Source: JBEKHI01 sp050012355 (GTDB lineage Bacteria > Actinomycetota > Actinomycetes > Streptosporangiales > Streptosporangiaceae). Taken from it: DNA of 8,065 bases. The position numbers and the translations under genes were made by a program. A model generated the notes under the pieces. The model did not search any database, had not been told where the DNA came from, and worked only from the letters and a program-made list of their open reading frames with translations. Below, piece after piece: positions 1-5,139 of the stretch. Where the stretch lies: assembly GCA_050012355.1 (NCBI GenBank), contig JBEKHI010000396.1, positions 1 through 8,065 of the forward strand, read 5' to 3'. The first letter of the stretch is position 1, and the number at the start of each line of letters is the position of its first letter.

Positions 1-23
1 TGACGGTCATAGGCGAGGCTCGT

Positions 24-53
24 GCTCCCGGTGGCAGGCTTGCCACCGGGAGC
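24..53 (-). terminator. Terminator-like hairpin after the lyase gene
   Basis: A perfect inverted repeat has 13-bp arms (24-36, GCTCCCGGTGGCA, and 41-53) around a 4-nt loop (37-40). It begins 8 nt past the lyase stop codon, so it is placed as that gene's transcription terminator. There is no T tract after the stem on either strand. That is common for actinobacterial terminators, but it also means the hairpin could act in both directions or mainly protect the mRNA 3' end. Confidence 0.75.
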
Positions 54-61
54 GGACCGGG

Positions 62-1717
62 TCATAAGTACATTTCGACGCAGTCGTAGCTGACCGCCGG
101 ACTGAGCCAGTCGCTCAGCGCCGCGGACCCGGAGATGATCGTGATCGTCATCGTGTTGGTGCCGGTGACGAAGGCGCTGGCCGGGACGTCGAAGGTGAGC
201 AGCGTGTTGTTGCCGCGGTAGGTGCCGATCGTCAGGCTGCGCGAGTCGGGCTGGGTGGTCGGCGACGGCTCGTCGGAGGTCCAGTCGTTGATCGCGATCA
301 TCGGGCGGCCGCCCGCGTAGGCGGCGGTGATGCCGATCCGCACGGTGCGGGCCGCGACCTCGGCCGAGGTGAGGTCGAACAGCACCGTGGCGGGGTTGTT
401 GACCTCCTTGAACTGGTAGGCGGGGAACTCGCTGTCGTCGCTGGTGCCGACCGTGAAGGTCACCGGCCCCCAGCTCGCCATCCGCGCGTCGGACGGGTGC
501 ATCCAGGTCAGGTTGTCCCAGTTCAGGAAGCCGGTCGGCCCGCCGGTCCAGGTGCCGATGCGGAACACCGGGTCGGCCGGAGTGTCCCAGGATGAGTTGA
601 GGTTCTGCCCGGTGAGCGTGCTGCCCGCGGTGACCGTCACCGACTGCGACGCGACGGCCAGCTCGTCCTGGTACATCGTCATCGTGTAGCTGCCGGGCTT
701 CATGGCCGGGCTGGTGTAGTCGTTGCTGGAGCCGGGCGTCGCCCAGTACTGCGCGGTCGTATTCGCCCACCCGACGGTCACGGTCGTGCCGCTGGTCGCC
801 CCGTAGGCGCCGCCGACCACGTAACCGCGTTCGGCCGTGGTCACCGTACCCTCGAAGCCGAAGTCGTACATGAAGCTCATGTCCGGCGCGTCGGGTGTCG
901 TCTCGTCGGAGACCATCAGCGCGTACGGGCCGTACAGCACGTCGAGCCGCTGGTCCTCGGTCTGGTTATGCGCCGACCACAGGTAGTTGTAGAGCTGGTT
1001 GTCGGTCGTGCCCTGCTGCTCGATGTCGCGGAAGAACGGGCCGCCCGCGTCACTCTCCCGGTTGCCGTAGGCCATGTAGACGCCGATCCCGCTGCCGGTG
1101 ATGCCGCGGACCGTCAGGTCCATGGCCTGGCGGTTGGAGTAGTACTTCGAGCGGGTCTGCCCGTCAAGGGAGTAGATGTCGGTGGACTCGATCGCGGTGC
1201 CGCCCTCGATCTCGGCCGGGGTGTAGACGGTGGTGATCACGTCGGAGTTGAGCCGGGATATCCAGCGCAGTTCCCCGGCGCCTTCGGAGTTCACGTAGGT
1301 CGCCATGTAGATGTTGTTCTGGCCGCTGACGGCGACGAGGTAGTGGTAGAGCGTTCCGCTGCCGTACCAGTCGGTTACCGACTCGGTGATGATGATGTAG
1401 TCGCCGGTCTGCTCGGCGGTCACGGTGGCGCCGTCGCCGAGCCCCGACTCGACCTGCGAGAACGAGGTCTGGTCCTGCATTTCGGTGCCGTTGTAGTTGA
1501 ACGAGGTCATGTCGCCGTCGGACTGGTTGATCATGAAGGTCAGCCCGGCGCCGGTGCTCACCGTGAAGTACCCGTCGCTGCTGGTGTACCCGAACGCGGT
1601 GGCCGCCTTCGCCGGTGTCGTGAGCGTGAGGTCGGCGGCGGTCACCAGGCCGAGCCCCGCGACCAGGCCGCCCGTCGTGGCGAGGAACCGGCGTCGTTGT
1701 ATGTGCTTTCCGTTCAT
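62..1717 (-). CDS. Secreted rhamnogalacturonan lyase, polysaccharide lyase family 4 type
   Basis: This predicted exported enzyme (551 residues) should cleave the rhamnose-galacturonate bond of the rhamnogalacturonan I backbone by beta-elimination. The N-terminus is a Tat signal: twin arginines in QRRRFL at residues 7-12, a hydrophobic stretch, then an AKA-A cleavage site near residue 38. The mature part follows the family order: a large beta-sandwich catalytic domain (to about 290), an FnIII-like domain (about 294-375) and a C-terminal jelly-roll carbohydrate-binding-like domain. The segment SKYYSNRQAMD holds Lys191 and SAHNQTEDQR holds His250. Their spacing of 59 is close to that of the catalytic Lys150/His210 pair of Aspergillus RGL4. 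I chose the ATG at 1717 because AAGGGAG lies 5 nt upstream. An in-frame GTG at 1756 would add 13 residues and has no such site. The gene follows merR on the same strand after 86 nt and probably has its own promoter. The family call is confident; the exact substrate is inferred. Confidence 0.88.
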   Translation of the reverse strand: MNGKHIQRRRFLATTGGLVAGLGLVTAADLTLTTPAKAATAFGYTSSDGYFTVSTGAGLTFMINQSDGDMTSFNYNGTEMQDQTSFSQVESGLGDGATVTAEQTGDYIIITESVTDWYGSGTLYHYLVAVSGQNNIYMATYVNSEGAGELRWISRLNSDVITTVYTPAEIEGGTAIESTDIYSLDGQTRSKYYSNRQAMDLTVRGITGSGIGVYMAYGNRESDAGGPFFRDIEQQGTTDNQLYNYLWSAHNQTEDQRLDVLYGPYALMVSDETTPDAPDMSFMYDFGFEGTVTTAERGYVVGGAYGATSGTTVTVGWANTTAQYWATPGSSNDYTSPAMKPGSYTMTMYQDELAVASQSVTVTAGSTLTGQNLNSSWDTPADPVFRIGTWTGGPTGFLNWDNLTWMHPSDARMASWGPVTFTVGTSDDSEFPAYQFKEVNNPATVLFDLTSAEVAARTVRIGITAAYAGGRPMIAINDWTSDEPSPTTQPDSRSLTIGTYRGNNTLLTFDVPASAFVTGTNTMTITIISGSAALSDWLSPAVSYDCVEMYL

Positions 1718-1722
1718 CCGGA

Positions 1723-1729
1723 CTCCCTT
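1723..1729 (-). promoter_or_regulatory. Ribosome binding site that fixes the lyase start
   Basis: AAGGGAG on the minus strand is followed by 5 nt and the ATG at 1717. It supports this start over the GTG at 1756, and places the twin-arginine motif at the usual distance from the N-terminus. Confidence 0.7.
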
Positions 1730-1757
1730 GGCCGTCGCGATTACTCGGTTTGGCACC

Positions 1758-1787
1758 TAACCAAGCAGCATCGCGCAGGCGGGTCAA
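1758..1787 (-). promoter_or_regulatory. Weak candidate promoter for the lyase gene
   Basis: In the 86-bp gap upstream of the lyase, TTGACC (1782-1787) is separated by 18 bp from a poor -10 candidate TGGTTA (1758-1763). A start near 1751 would give a leader of about 34 nt carrying the AAGGGAG site. TTGG (1750-1753) and CCAA (1761-1764) form short inverted arms over the -10 region and could be a repressor half-site pair. The -35 is convincing; the rest is tentative. Confidence 0.35.
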
Positions 1788-1803
1788 CGGATAATGTTTA
1801 ATT

Positions 1804-2208
1804 TCACGTAGATACATTTTGATATGTGTCGTTACCGGTAGCTTCCGCGAGGATGTCCTCATACACGCCCACCTTGTAGTTGATGAGGTCCAGGCATCGC
1901 GTGAGATCGCGTAGCTGGGCCAGCACGGTCTCCCGGTGCTCGCGTAGCAGCGTGAGCCGGTCCCGCTCGTTGCCGGCGCCCTCCCGCACGAGAGAGGTGT
2001 ACCGGCTGATGGCGGGCAGCGGCATCCCGGAGGCCCGCAGGATCACGCACACCTCGAGCCAGCCGGCGTCTTCCTCGGTGTAGACCCGGCGGCCGCCGGG
2101 CCCGCGCCGGACCGGGTAAACCATCAGCCCCTCGCGCTCGTAGAAGCGCAGCGTGTGGACGCTCAGCCCGGTCCGGGTCGCGAGTTCCCCGATGCTCATG
2201 TCTGGCAC
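1804..2208 (-). CDS. MerR-family transcriptional regulator
   Basis: This 134-residue DNA-binding regulator probably controls the divergent aldo/keto reductase and itself. The N-terminal winged helix-turn-helix (residues 5-45) is typical: MSIGELATRTGLSVHTLRFY, then the EREGL turn and the GGRRVY wing. A helical region (about 82-117) would form the antiparallel dimer coil, ending in CLDLINYKVGVYED, which is familiar from MerR proteins paired with aldo/keto reductases. There is no cysteine pattern for a metal or Fe-S cluster, only C54 and C105, so the inducer is unknown. The start is a GTG with AAGGAG at 2213-2218, 4 nt upstream. An ATG at 2199 is a weaker alternative because its spacing to that site would be about 13 nt. 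The last ten residues are encoded by unusually AT-rich DNA. The fold is certain; the target is inferred from the operator next door. Confidence 0.9.
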   Translation of the reverse strand: MPDMSIGELATRTGLSVHTLRFYEREGLMVYPVRRGPGGRRVYTEEDAGWLEVCVILRASGMPLPAISRYTSLVREGAGNERDRLTLLREHRETVLAQLRDLTRCLDLINYKVGVYEDILAEATGNDTYQNVST

Positions 2209-2216
2209 GTGTCTCC

Positions 2217-2247
2217 TTGACCTAGAGCTAGCTCTAGATCCTAATGT
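2217..2247 (+). promoter_or_regulatory. MerR-type promoter of the aldo/keto reductase (19-bp spacer)
   Basis: TTGACC (2217-2222) and TAATGT (2242-2247) are separated by 19 bp, the elongated spacer characteristic of promoters that MerR-family activators open by untwisting DNA. The A of the reductase ATG (2254) lies 7 nt after the -10 box, where transcription should start, so the mRNA is predicted to be leaderless. The -35 overlaps, on the opposite strand, the ribosome binding site of merR. On the minus strand TAGGAT (2238-2243) could be a -10 for merR, but no good -35 is visible for it. Confidence 0.82.
2222..2237. promoter_or_regulatory. Perfect 16-bp palindromic MerR operator
   Basis: CTAGAGCTAGCTCTAG is identical to its reverse complement and sits inside the 19-bp promoter spacer, overlapping the last base of the -35 box. 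This is the expected position for a MerR dimer. It contains three copies of the tetramer CTAG. Because it lies in the only 45 bp between the divergent genes, binding here would control both. Confidence 0.85.
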
Positions 2248-2253
2248 GCCGGT

Positions 2254-3303
2254 ATGCGATATCGAGTTCTAGGCCGGACCGGCATCGAGGTAAGCGCCTA
2301 CTGCCTCGGGACCATGATGTTCGGCTCGGTCGGCAACCCCGACCATGACGACTGCGCCCGGATCATCCACGCCGCGCTCGACCACGGGATTAACTTCGTC
2401 GACACGGCGGACATGTATTCGGCGGGGGAGTCCGAGGAGATCACCGGAAAGGCGCTGCGCGGCAGGCGGGACGATGTGGTGCTCGCCACCAAGGTGCATT
2501 TCCCGCTGAGCGGCGGGCGGAACCGCGGCGGCAACTCGCGGCGGTGGATTCTCCGGGCGGTCGAGGACAGCCTGCGACGTCTGGGCACCGACTGGATCGA
2601 CCTCTACCAGGTGCACCGGCCCGACTACTCGACCGACATCGAGGAAACGCTGTCGGCGCTGACCGATCTCGTCCACCAGGGGAAGGTCCGTACCTTCGGC
2701 TGCTCCACGTTCCCCGCCGCCGACATCGTCGAAGCCAATTTTGTATCAGAACGGCGCGGCCTACTCCGCTTCCGCACCGAGCAACCTCCCTATTCGCTGC
2801 TGGCCCGCGGCATCGAAACCTCGCTGCTCCCGGTCTGCCAGCGTTACGGCCTGGGGGTGCTGACCTGGAGCCCGCTCGCTTTCGGCTTGCTCACCGGGAG
2901 GTACCGTCGCGGCGCCGCCGCTGACCTGTCGGCCGGACGTCCGGTCCTCCGACGCGGGCACTTCGACGCTTCGCTGCCGGAGAACGCCGCGAAGTTCGAC
3001 GCTGTTGAGTCGCTGGCCGTGCTCGCGGCCGACCTCGGCTGCTCGCTGCCGTCGCTCGCGGCGGCCTTTCCGGTGGCGCACCCCGCGGTTACCTCGGTCA
3101 TCCTCGGCCCGCGCACGATGGAGCAGCTCGAATCCTCGCTGGCAGGTGCGTCGCTTGCGCTGGACGACGCCACCCTGGACCGGATCGACGCCATTGTCGC
3201 GCCGGGGACTGACCTGTACCGTTCCGACAGCGCCTGGCTGCCGCCCGCGCTAGAGAACCCGTTGCTGCGCCGCCGCCTCCCAGCCGACCGCGCGGCGGCC
3301 TGA
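2254..3303 (+). CDS. Aldo/keto reductase
   Basis: A 349-residue cytoplasmic NADPH-dependent oxidoreductase of the aldo/keto reductase superfamily, single (alpha/beta)8 barrel. The catalytic tetrad is visible: Asp50 in VDTADMYS, Tyr55, Lys80 in LATKVHF and His121 in YQVHRPD. Cofactor-site segments follow in order: GCSTF near 149-153, QPPYSLL near 177-183, WSPLAFGLLTGRY at 205-217, and GPRTMEQLESS at 285-295, which should hold the 2'-phosphate of NADPH. The N-terminus MRYRVLGRTGIEVS is the canonical family start, which agrees with the leaderless promoter placing the first transcribed base at or next to the ATG. The gene is divergent from merR and convergent with the zinc-ribbon gene, with only 4 nt between the two stop codons. 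The substrate cannot be read from sequence; such reductases accept many aldehydes and ketones. A role in sugar or aldehyde-stress metabolism is only a guess. Confidence 0.92.
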   Translation: MRYRVLGRTGIEVSAYCLGTMMFGSVGNPDHDDCARIIHAALDHGINFVDTADMYSAGESEEITGKALRGRRDDVVLATKVHFPLSGGRNRGGNSRRWILRAVEDSLRRLGTDWIDLYQVHRPDYSTDIEETLSALTDLVHQGKVRTFGCSTFPAADIVEANFVSERRGLLRFRTEQPPYSLLARGIETSLLPVCQRYGLGVLTWSPLAFGLLTGRYRRGAAADLSAGRPVLRRGHFDASLPENAAKFDAVESLAVLAADLGCSLPSLAAAFPVAHPAVTSVILGPRTMEQLESSLAGASLALDDATLDRIDAIVAPGTDLYRSDSAWLPPALENPLLRRRLPADRAAA

Positions 3304-3307
3304 CGCG

Positions 3308-3541
3308 TTATTGCTTCGGGACTGGTGAGACCCATGAGCGGACGCCGCAGTGCGGGCATCTCACGAACTTGCTGCCGCCGAAACGATGCGGGGCGAGGGA
3401 TGCGGCCAGTGGCGTGAGGCTGAACGTCCGGCCGCAGTTCCCGCATTGGTAGTCGTACCTGCTCGTCATGCTTTGCTGAAAGGCAAGCTGGGCGAGAAAC
3501 GCGGCGACGATAACGATCACCGGAATGACTGCGGTGCTCAT
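3308..3541 (-). CDS. Small membrane-anchored zinc-ribbon protein
   Basis: I recognise no named family for this 77-residue protein. Residues 4-22 (AVIPVIVIVAAFLAQLAF) form one hydrophobic segment. The rest carries two CxxC pairs, C33-GN-C36 and C62-PH-C65, the pattern of a treble-clef or ribbon zinc site. The expected topology is one N-terminal helix with a cytosolic zinc domain. The start is an ATG that overlaps the stop of the upstream HAAS gene (ATGA, 3538-3541), with AGGAG at 3550-3554, 8 nt upstream, so it should be translationally coupled and made with its neighbours. The reading frame stays open upstream to 3826, but that extension is out-of-frame HAAS sequence and is not counted. It could be a partner that couples the membrane protein to a soluble factor; that is inference. 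Confidence 0.75.
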   Translation of the reverse strand: MSTAVIPVIVIVAAFLAQLAFQQSMTSRYDYQCGNCGRTFSLTPLAASLAPHRFGGSKFVRCPHCGVRSWVSPVPKQ

Positions 3542-4311
3542 GTGCGTAACTCCTGATCCGATGGTGCGTCGGCTGGCACCGGGTGTCGCGGACGCGAGCT
3601 GTTGAGGAACCGGCCGGATGATCTTTGCCACAGGAGCACGATCACGACGAGCCCGGTCAGCCAGGCGGCGAGCAGGCACACGTCGGTAGCGCGGGAGGTG
3701 GGCGAGCGAACGCTGAGGTCCGTTGGCGCCGCCAGCAGCGCCAGGGTGTCCAGTCCGAACAGGCCGGTGGCCGTAATACGCGTCAGCCGCTGGCCGTCCG
3801 TGCTGGTCCTGGCGATGAGCACCCACAGAGCGGCGCTGAACACGCTGACGATGACAGCAATAACGATCCCGGTGGTCGCCGCCGAGTTCACCTGGCTCGG
3901 TGTCAGCTCGGGAAGACCGTGGGCTCTCGATGCGTTATCGAGCCCCTGCTGCATGGCAGACTTCAGATCGCTGCTCGTCAGCAGGTCGGCGAACGCGGTG
4001 ACGACGCTGATGACCGCGCCGGCGTACATCAACCTGACGGCCGCGTGTACCGGGGACGGAGGCTGGAGTTCGCCGCCGGTATCACTCGTCTCCTCGAACG
4101 CGGCCGCGATGGCTTCGGGGGGTCCGATGCGGTCGAGCAGCCTGGAGATCGTCGGCTCGTCTGAGGATGGCTCCTCTGCTCGTGCTTCCGCGATGTGCTG
4201 GGCAACGTCCTTCACGATCTGCTCGCGCCGCCCTGTTGGCGCGGACCGGAGGGCGCCCCGGAGCTGGAGGAGGTAGTCCTCGATCATCTCCTCGCCTAGA
4301 CGCGTGCTCAT
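3538..4311 (-). CDS. HAAS-domain multipass membrane protein
   Basis: A 257-residue integral membrane protein whose N-terminal part (1-73) resembles the HAAS domain: IEDYLLQLRGAL, then an acidic helix and LLDRIGPPEAIAAAF. HAAS proteins usually sit beside PadR repressors in actinobacteria and Firmicutes and are thought to be cytosolic signal or scaffold domains on membrane proteins. Four hydrophobic segments follow, about 90-111, 146-168, 178-196 and 210-229, ending in a charged hydrophilic tail. The start ATG (4311) overlaps the padR stop in an ATGA. An internal ATG at 4287 (residue 9) is preceded by a GGCGAGGAG stretch and is an alternative. The stop overlaps the next gene in the same way. 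No catalytic motif is visible and the C-terminal part is not a family I can name. Confidence 0.8.
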   Translation of the reverse strand: MSTRLGEEMIEDYLLQLRGALRSAPTGRREQIVKDVAQHIAEARAEEPSSDEPTISRLLDRIGPPEAIAAAFEETSDTGGELQPPSPVHAAVRLMYAGAVISVVTAFADLLTSSDLKSAMQQGLDNASRAHGLPELTPSQVNSAATTGIVIAVIVSVFSAALWVLIARTSTDGQRLTRITATGLFGLDTLALLAAPTDLSVRSPTSRATDVCLLAAWLTGLVVIVLLWQRSSGRFLNSSRPRHPVPADAPSDQELRT

Positions 4312-4631
4312 CCTTCGGCGCCGTTCGCGAGGAGCCGGTCGACCGCGGTGCGGAACCGTTCCCAGTGCTCGATGAACAGCTTCAGCGATTCGCGGCCGCG
4401 GTCGGTCAGCGTGTAGTAGCGACGAGGGGGACCTTGGTCGGACTCCTGCCAGAACGTCTCGACCAGCCCATCGTTACGAAGCCGGCTGAGCAATGGGTAG
4501 ATCGTGCCCTCGCTCGAGACGAGCTCGCCGGACGCCACCAGGGTTCGGGCGAGCTCGAGCCCATAGCAGTCACGGTCACGCAGCAGCGCCATCACGCAGT
4601 ACTCGGCCGCCCCGTGCCGCATCTGGCTCAT
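4308..4631 (-). CDS. PadR-family transcriptional regulator
   Basis: A 107-residue winged helix-turn-helix repressor. The segment MRHGAAEYCVMALL, followed by CYGLELARTL, SSEGTIYPLLSRLRNDGLVE and RRYYTLTDRG, is the standard PadR N-terminal domain. The short C-terminal helix (ESLKLFIEHWERFRTAVDRLL) is the dimerisation helix of the small PadR subclass. It is the first gene of a three-gene operon with the HAAS and zinc-ribbon genes and probably represses that operon. I placed the start at 4631 (MSQMRHG) because that matches the usual N-terminus of PadR proteins paired with HAAS genes. There is no clear ribosome binding site. An in-frame ATG at 4658 lies 7 nt after a TATCTT box (4666-4671) and could be a leaderless start, and a TTG at 4667 is also open. 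The family is certain; the start is not. Confidence 0.87.
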   Translation of the reverse strand: MSQMRHGAAEYCVMALLRDRDCYGLELARTLVASGELVSSEGTIYPLLSRLRNDGLVETFWQESDQGPPRRYYTLTDRGRESLKLFIEHWERFRTAVDRLLANGAEG

Positions 4632-4794
4632 CAGCTTAGCTGCATCGCTAGCTACCATACATAACAAGATAGTGCCGCTATGGGCTTGAGGCTAGGCCGC
4701 CGGGCGATGTTCGACCTGCGGCTTGATGATGTGATTTATGCGCCGCGTGGGTCTCCAGATGGTTAAATCATCACGGCTGGGGGTCTGATACTTG

Positions 4795-4887
4795 CATCCA
4801 CGGTGGCGTGGATGATCGTCGAGCCCGCCTAACGCGGATCATTTTCGATAAAATGAATGATAGGTGCAGCTGGAACTGCACCTCATC
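4795..4887. repeat. Cluster of three short inverted repeats
   Basis: Three hairpin-forming repeats follow each other in 93 bp. CATCCAC/GTGGATG has 7-bp arms at 4795-4801 and 4808-4814. CATTTT/AAAATG has 6-bp arms at 4840-4845 and 4850-4855. AGGTGCAG/CTGCACCT has 8-bp arms at 4862-4869 and 4876-4883, extendable by three pairs across a bulged C4884. A looser fourth pair, TGATTTA/TAAATCA, lies just left at 4732-4738 and 4764-4770. Read on the minus strand, the AGGTGCAG stem is followed by a T-rich stretch, so it might be a backup terminator for the operon on the right. A small RNA or decayed element end is equally possible. Confidence 0.55.
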
Positions 4888-4939
4888 CTCCCTCTTGTTC
4901 GAAACCAAGGGAACCGGACGGCTGGATGCCGCCTCGGGC

Positions 4940-4976
4940 CATGACCGGATCCGACATGACCAGCTCGTTCATGACC
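4940..4976 (+). repeat. Three CATGACC direct repeats with 15-bp period
   Basis: CATGACC occurs at 4940-4946, 4955-4961 and 4970-4976, exactly 15 bp apart start to start. The bases between the copies are not conserved. In one plus-strand frame the copies read as Met-Thr every five residues, but that frame has no credible start signal. The copies could be binding sites for a regulator, or chance. Confidence 0.5.
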
Positions 4977-5101
4977 GTGGACAGTTCGGACCGTATATCA
5001 GCCGAAACTGCCCACGATCATGAAGCCACCCGCCCCGAAATTCGCAAATCGGGCACTGCGCTGCGGGAGTGCAACCCACGGCACGCCCGAGAGCGCCGAC
5101 T

Positions 5102-5128
5102 AAAAACGGACGCGCCCGGAGCTGCGTC
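5102..5128 (-). terminator. Possible terminator of the glycosyltransferase operon
   Basis: On the minus strand, 11 nt after the glycosyltransferase stop, GACGC (5124-5128) can pair with GCGTC (5109-5113) around a 10-nt loop. Two bases later comes TTTTT (5102-5106). The stem is short and an alternative CGGG/TCCG fold competes with it, so this is a weak candidate, though the T tract stands out in this GC-rich DNA. Confidence 0.4.
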
Positions 5129-5139
5129 AACCCTTCCCG

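Larger units (their letters stand above)
4632..5139. other. Intergenic stretch without a convincing gene
   Basis: This is the space between the padR start and the stop of the glycosyltransferase gene. The left end must hold the padR promoter: an AT-rich patch at 4655-4673 includes TATCTT (minus, 4666-4671) and TATGGT (minus, 4654-4659), but neither has a good -35. The middle holds inverted repeats and the next part three CATGACC repeats, both listed separately. The right end should contain the terminator of the operon to the right. Short open frames on the plus strand (from 4808 and 4857) have no ribosome binding site, no recognisable domain, and the second runs antisense into the glycosyltransferase. 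Confidence 0.6.

Noticed and set aside
968..1801. Long plus-strand open frame opposite the lyase gene
   Set aside because: It is antisense to a well-supported PL4 gene, its translation is low-complexity Gly/Val/Asp/Arg-rich, and no domain or ribosome binding site supports it. It is a by-product of high GC.
1811..1830. Inverted repeat GATACAT/ATGTGTC at the 3' end of merR as a terminator
   Set aside because: It lies within the coding region, is AT-rich, and on the merR transcript it has an A-C mismatch and no T tract. It is probably not a terminator.
3542..3826. Upstream extension of the zinc-ribbon reading frame
   Set aside because: The extension is out-of-frame sequence of the HAAS gene and lacks features. 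The ATGA overlap and the AGGAG site place the start at 3541.
4808..5023. Plus-strand 71-codon frame in the gap
   Set aside because: It crosses two of the inverted repeats, has no start signal and resembles nothing I know. Mixed codon use gives no support.
5034..5053. CCCGA/TCGGG inverted repeat as a terminator of the glycosyltransferase operon
   Set aside because: The stem is only 5 bp with a 10-nt loop, there is no T tract, and a better candidate lies nearer the stop at 5102-5128.
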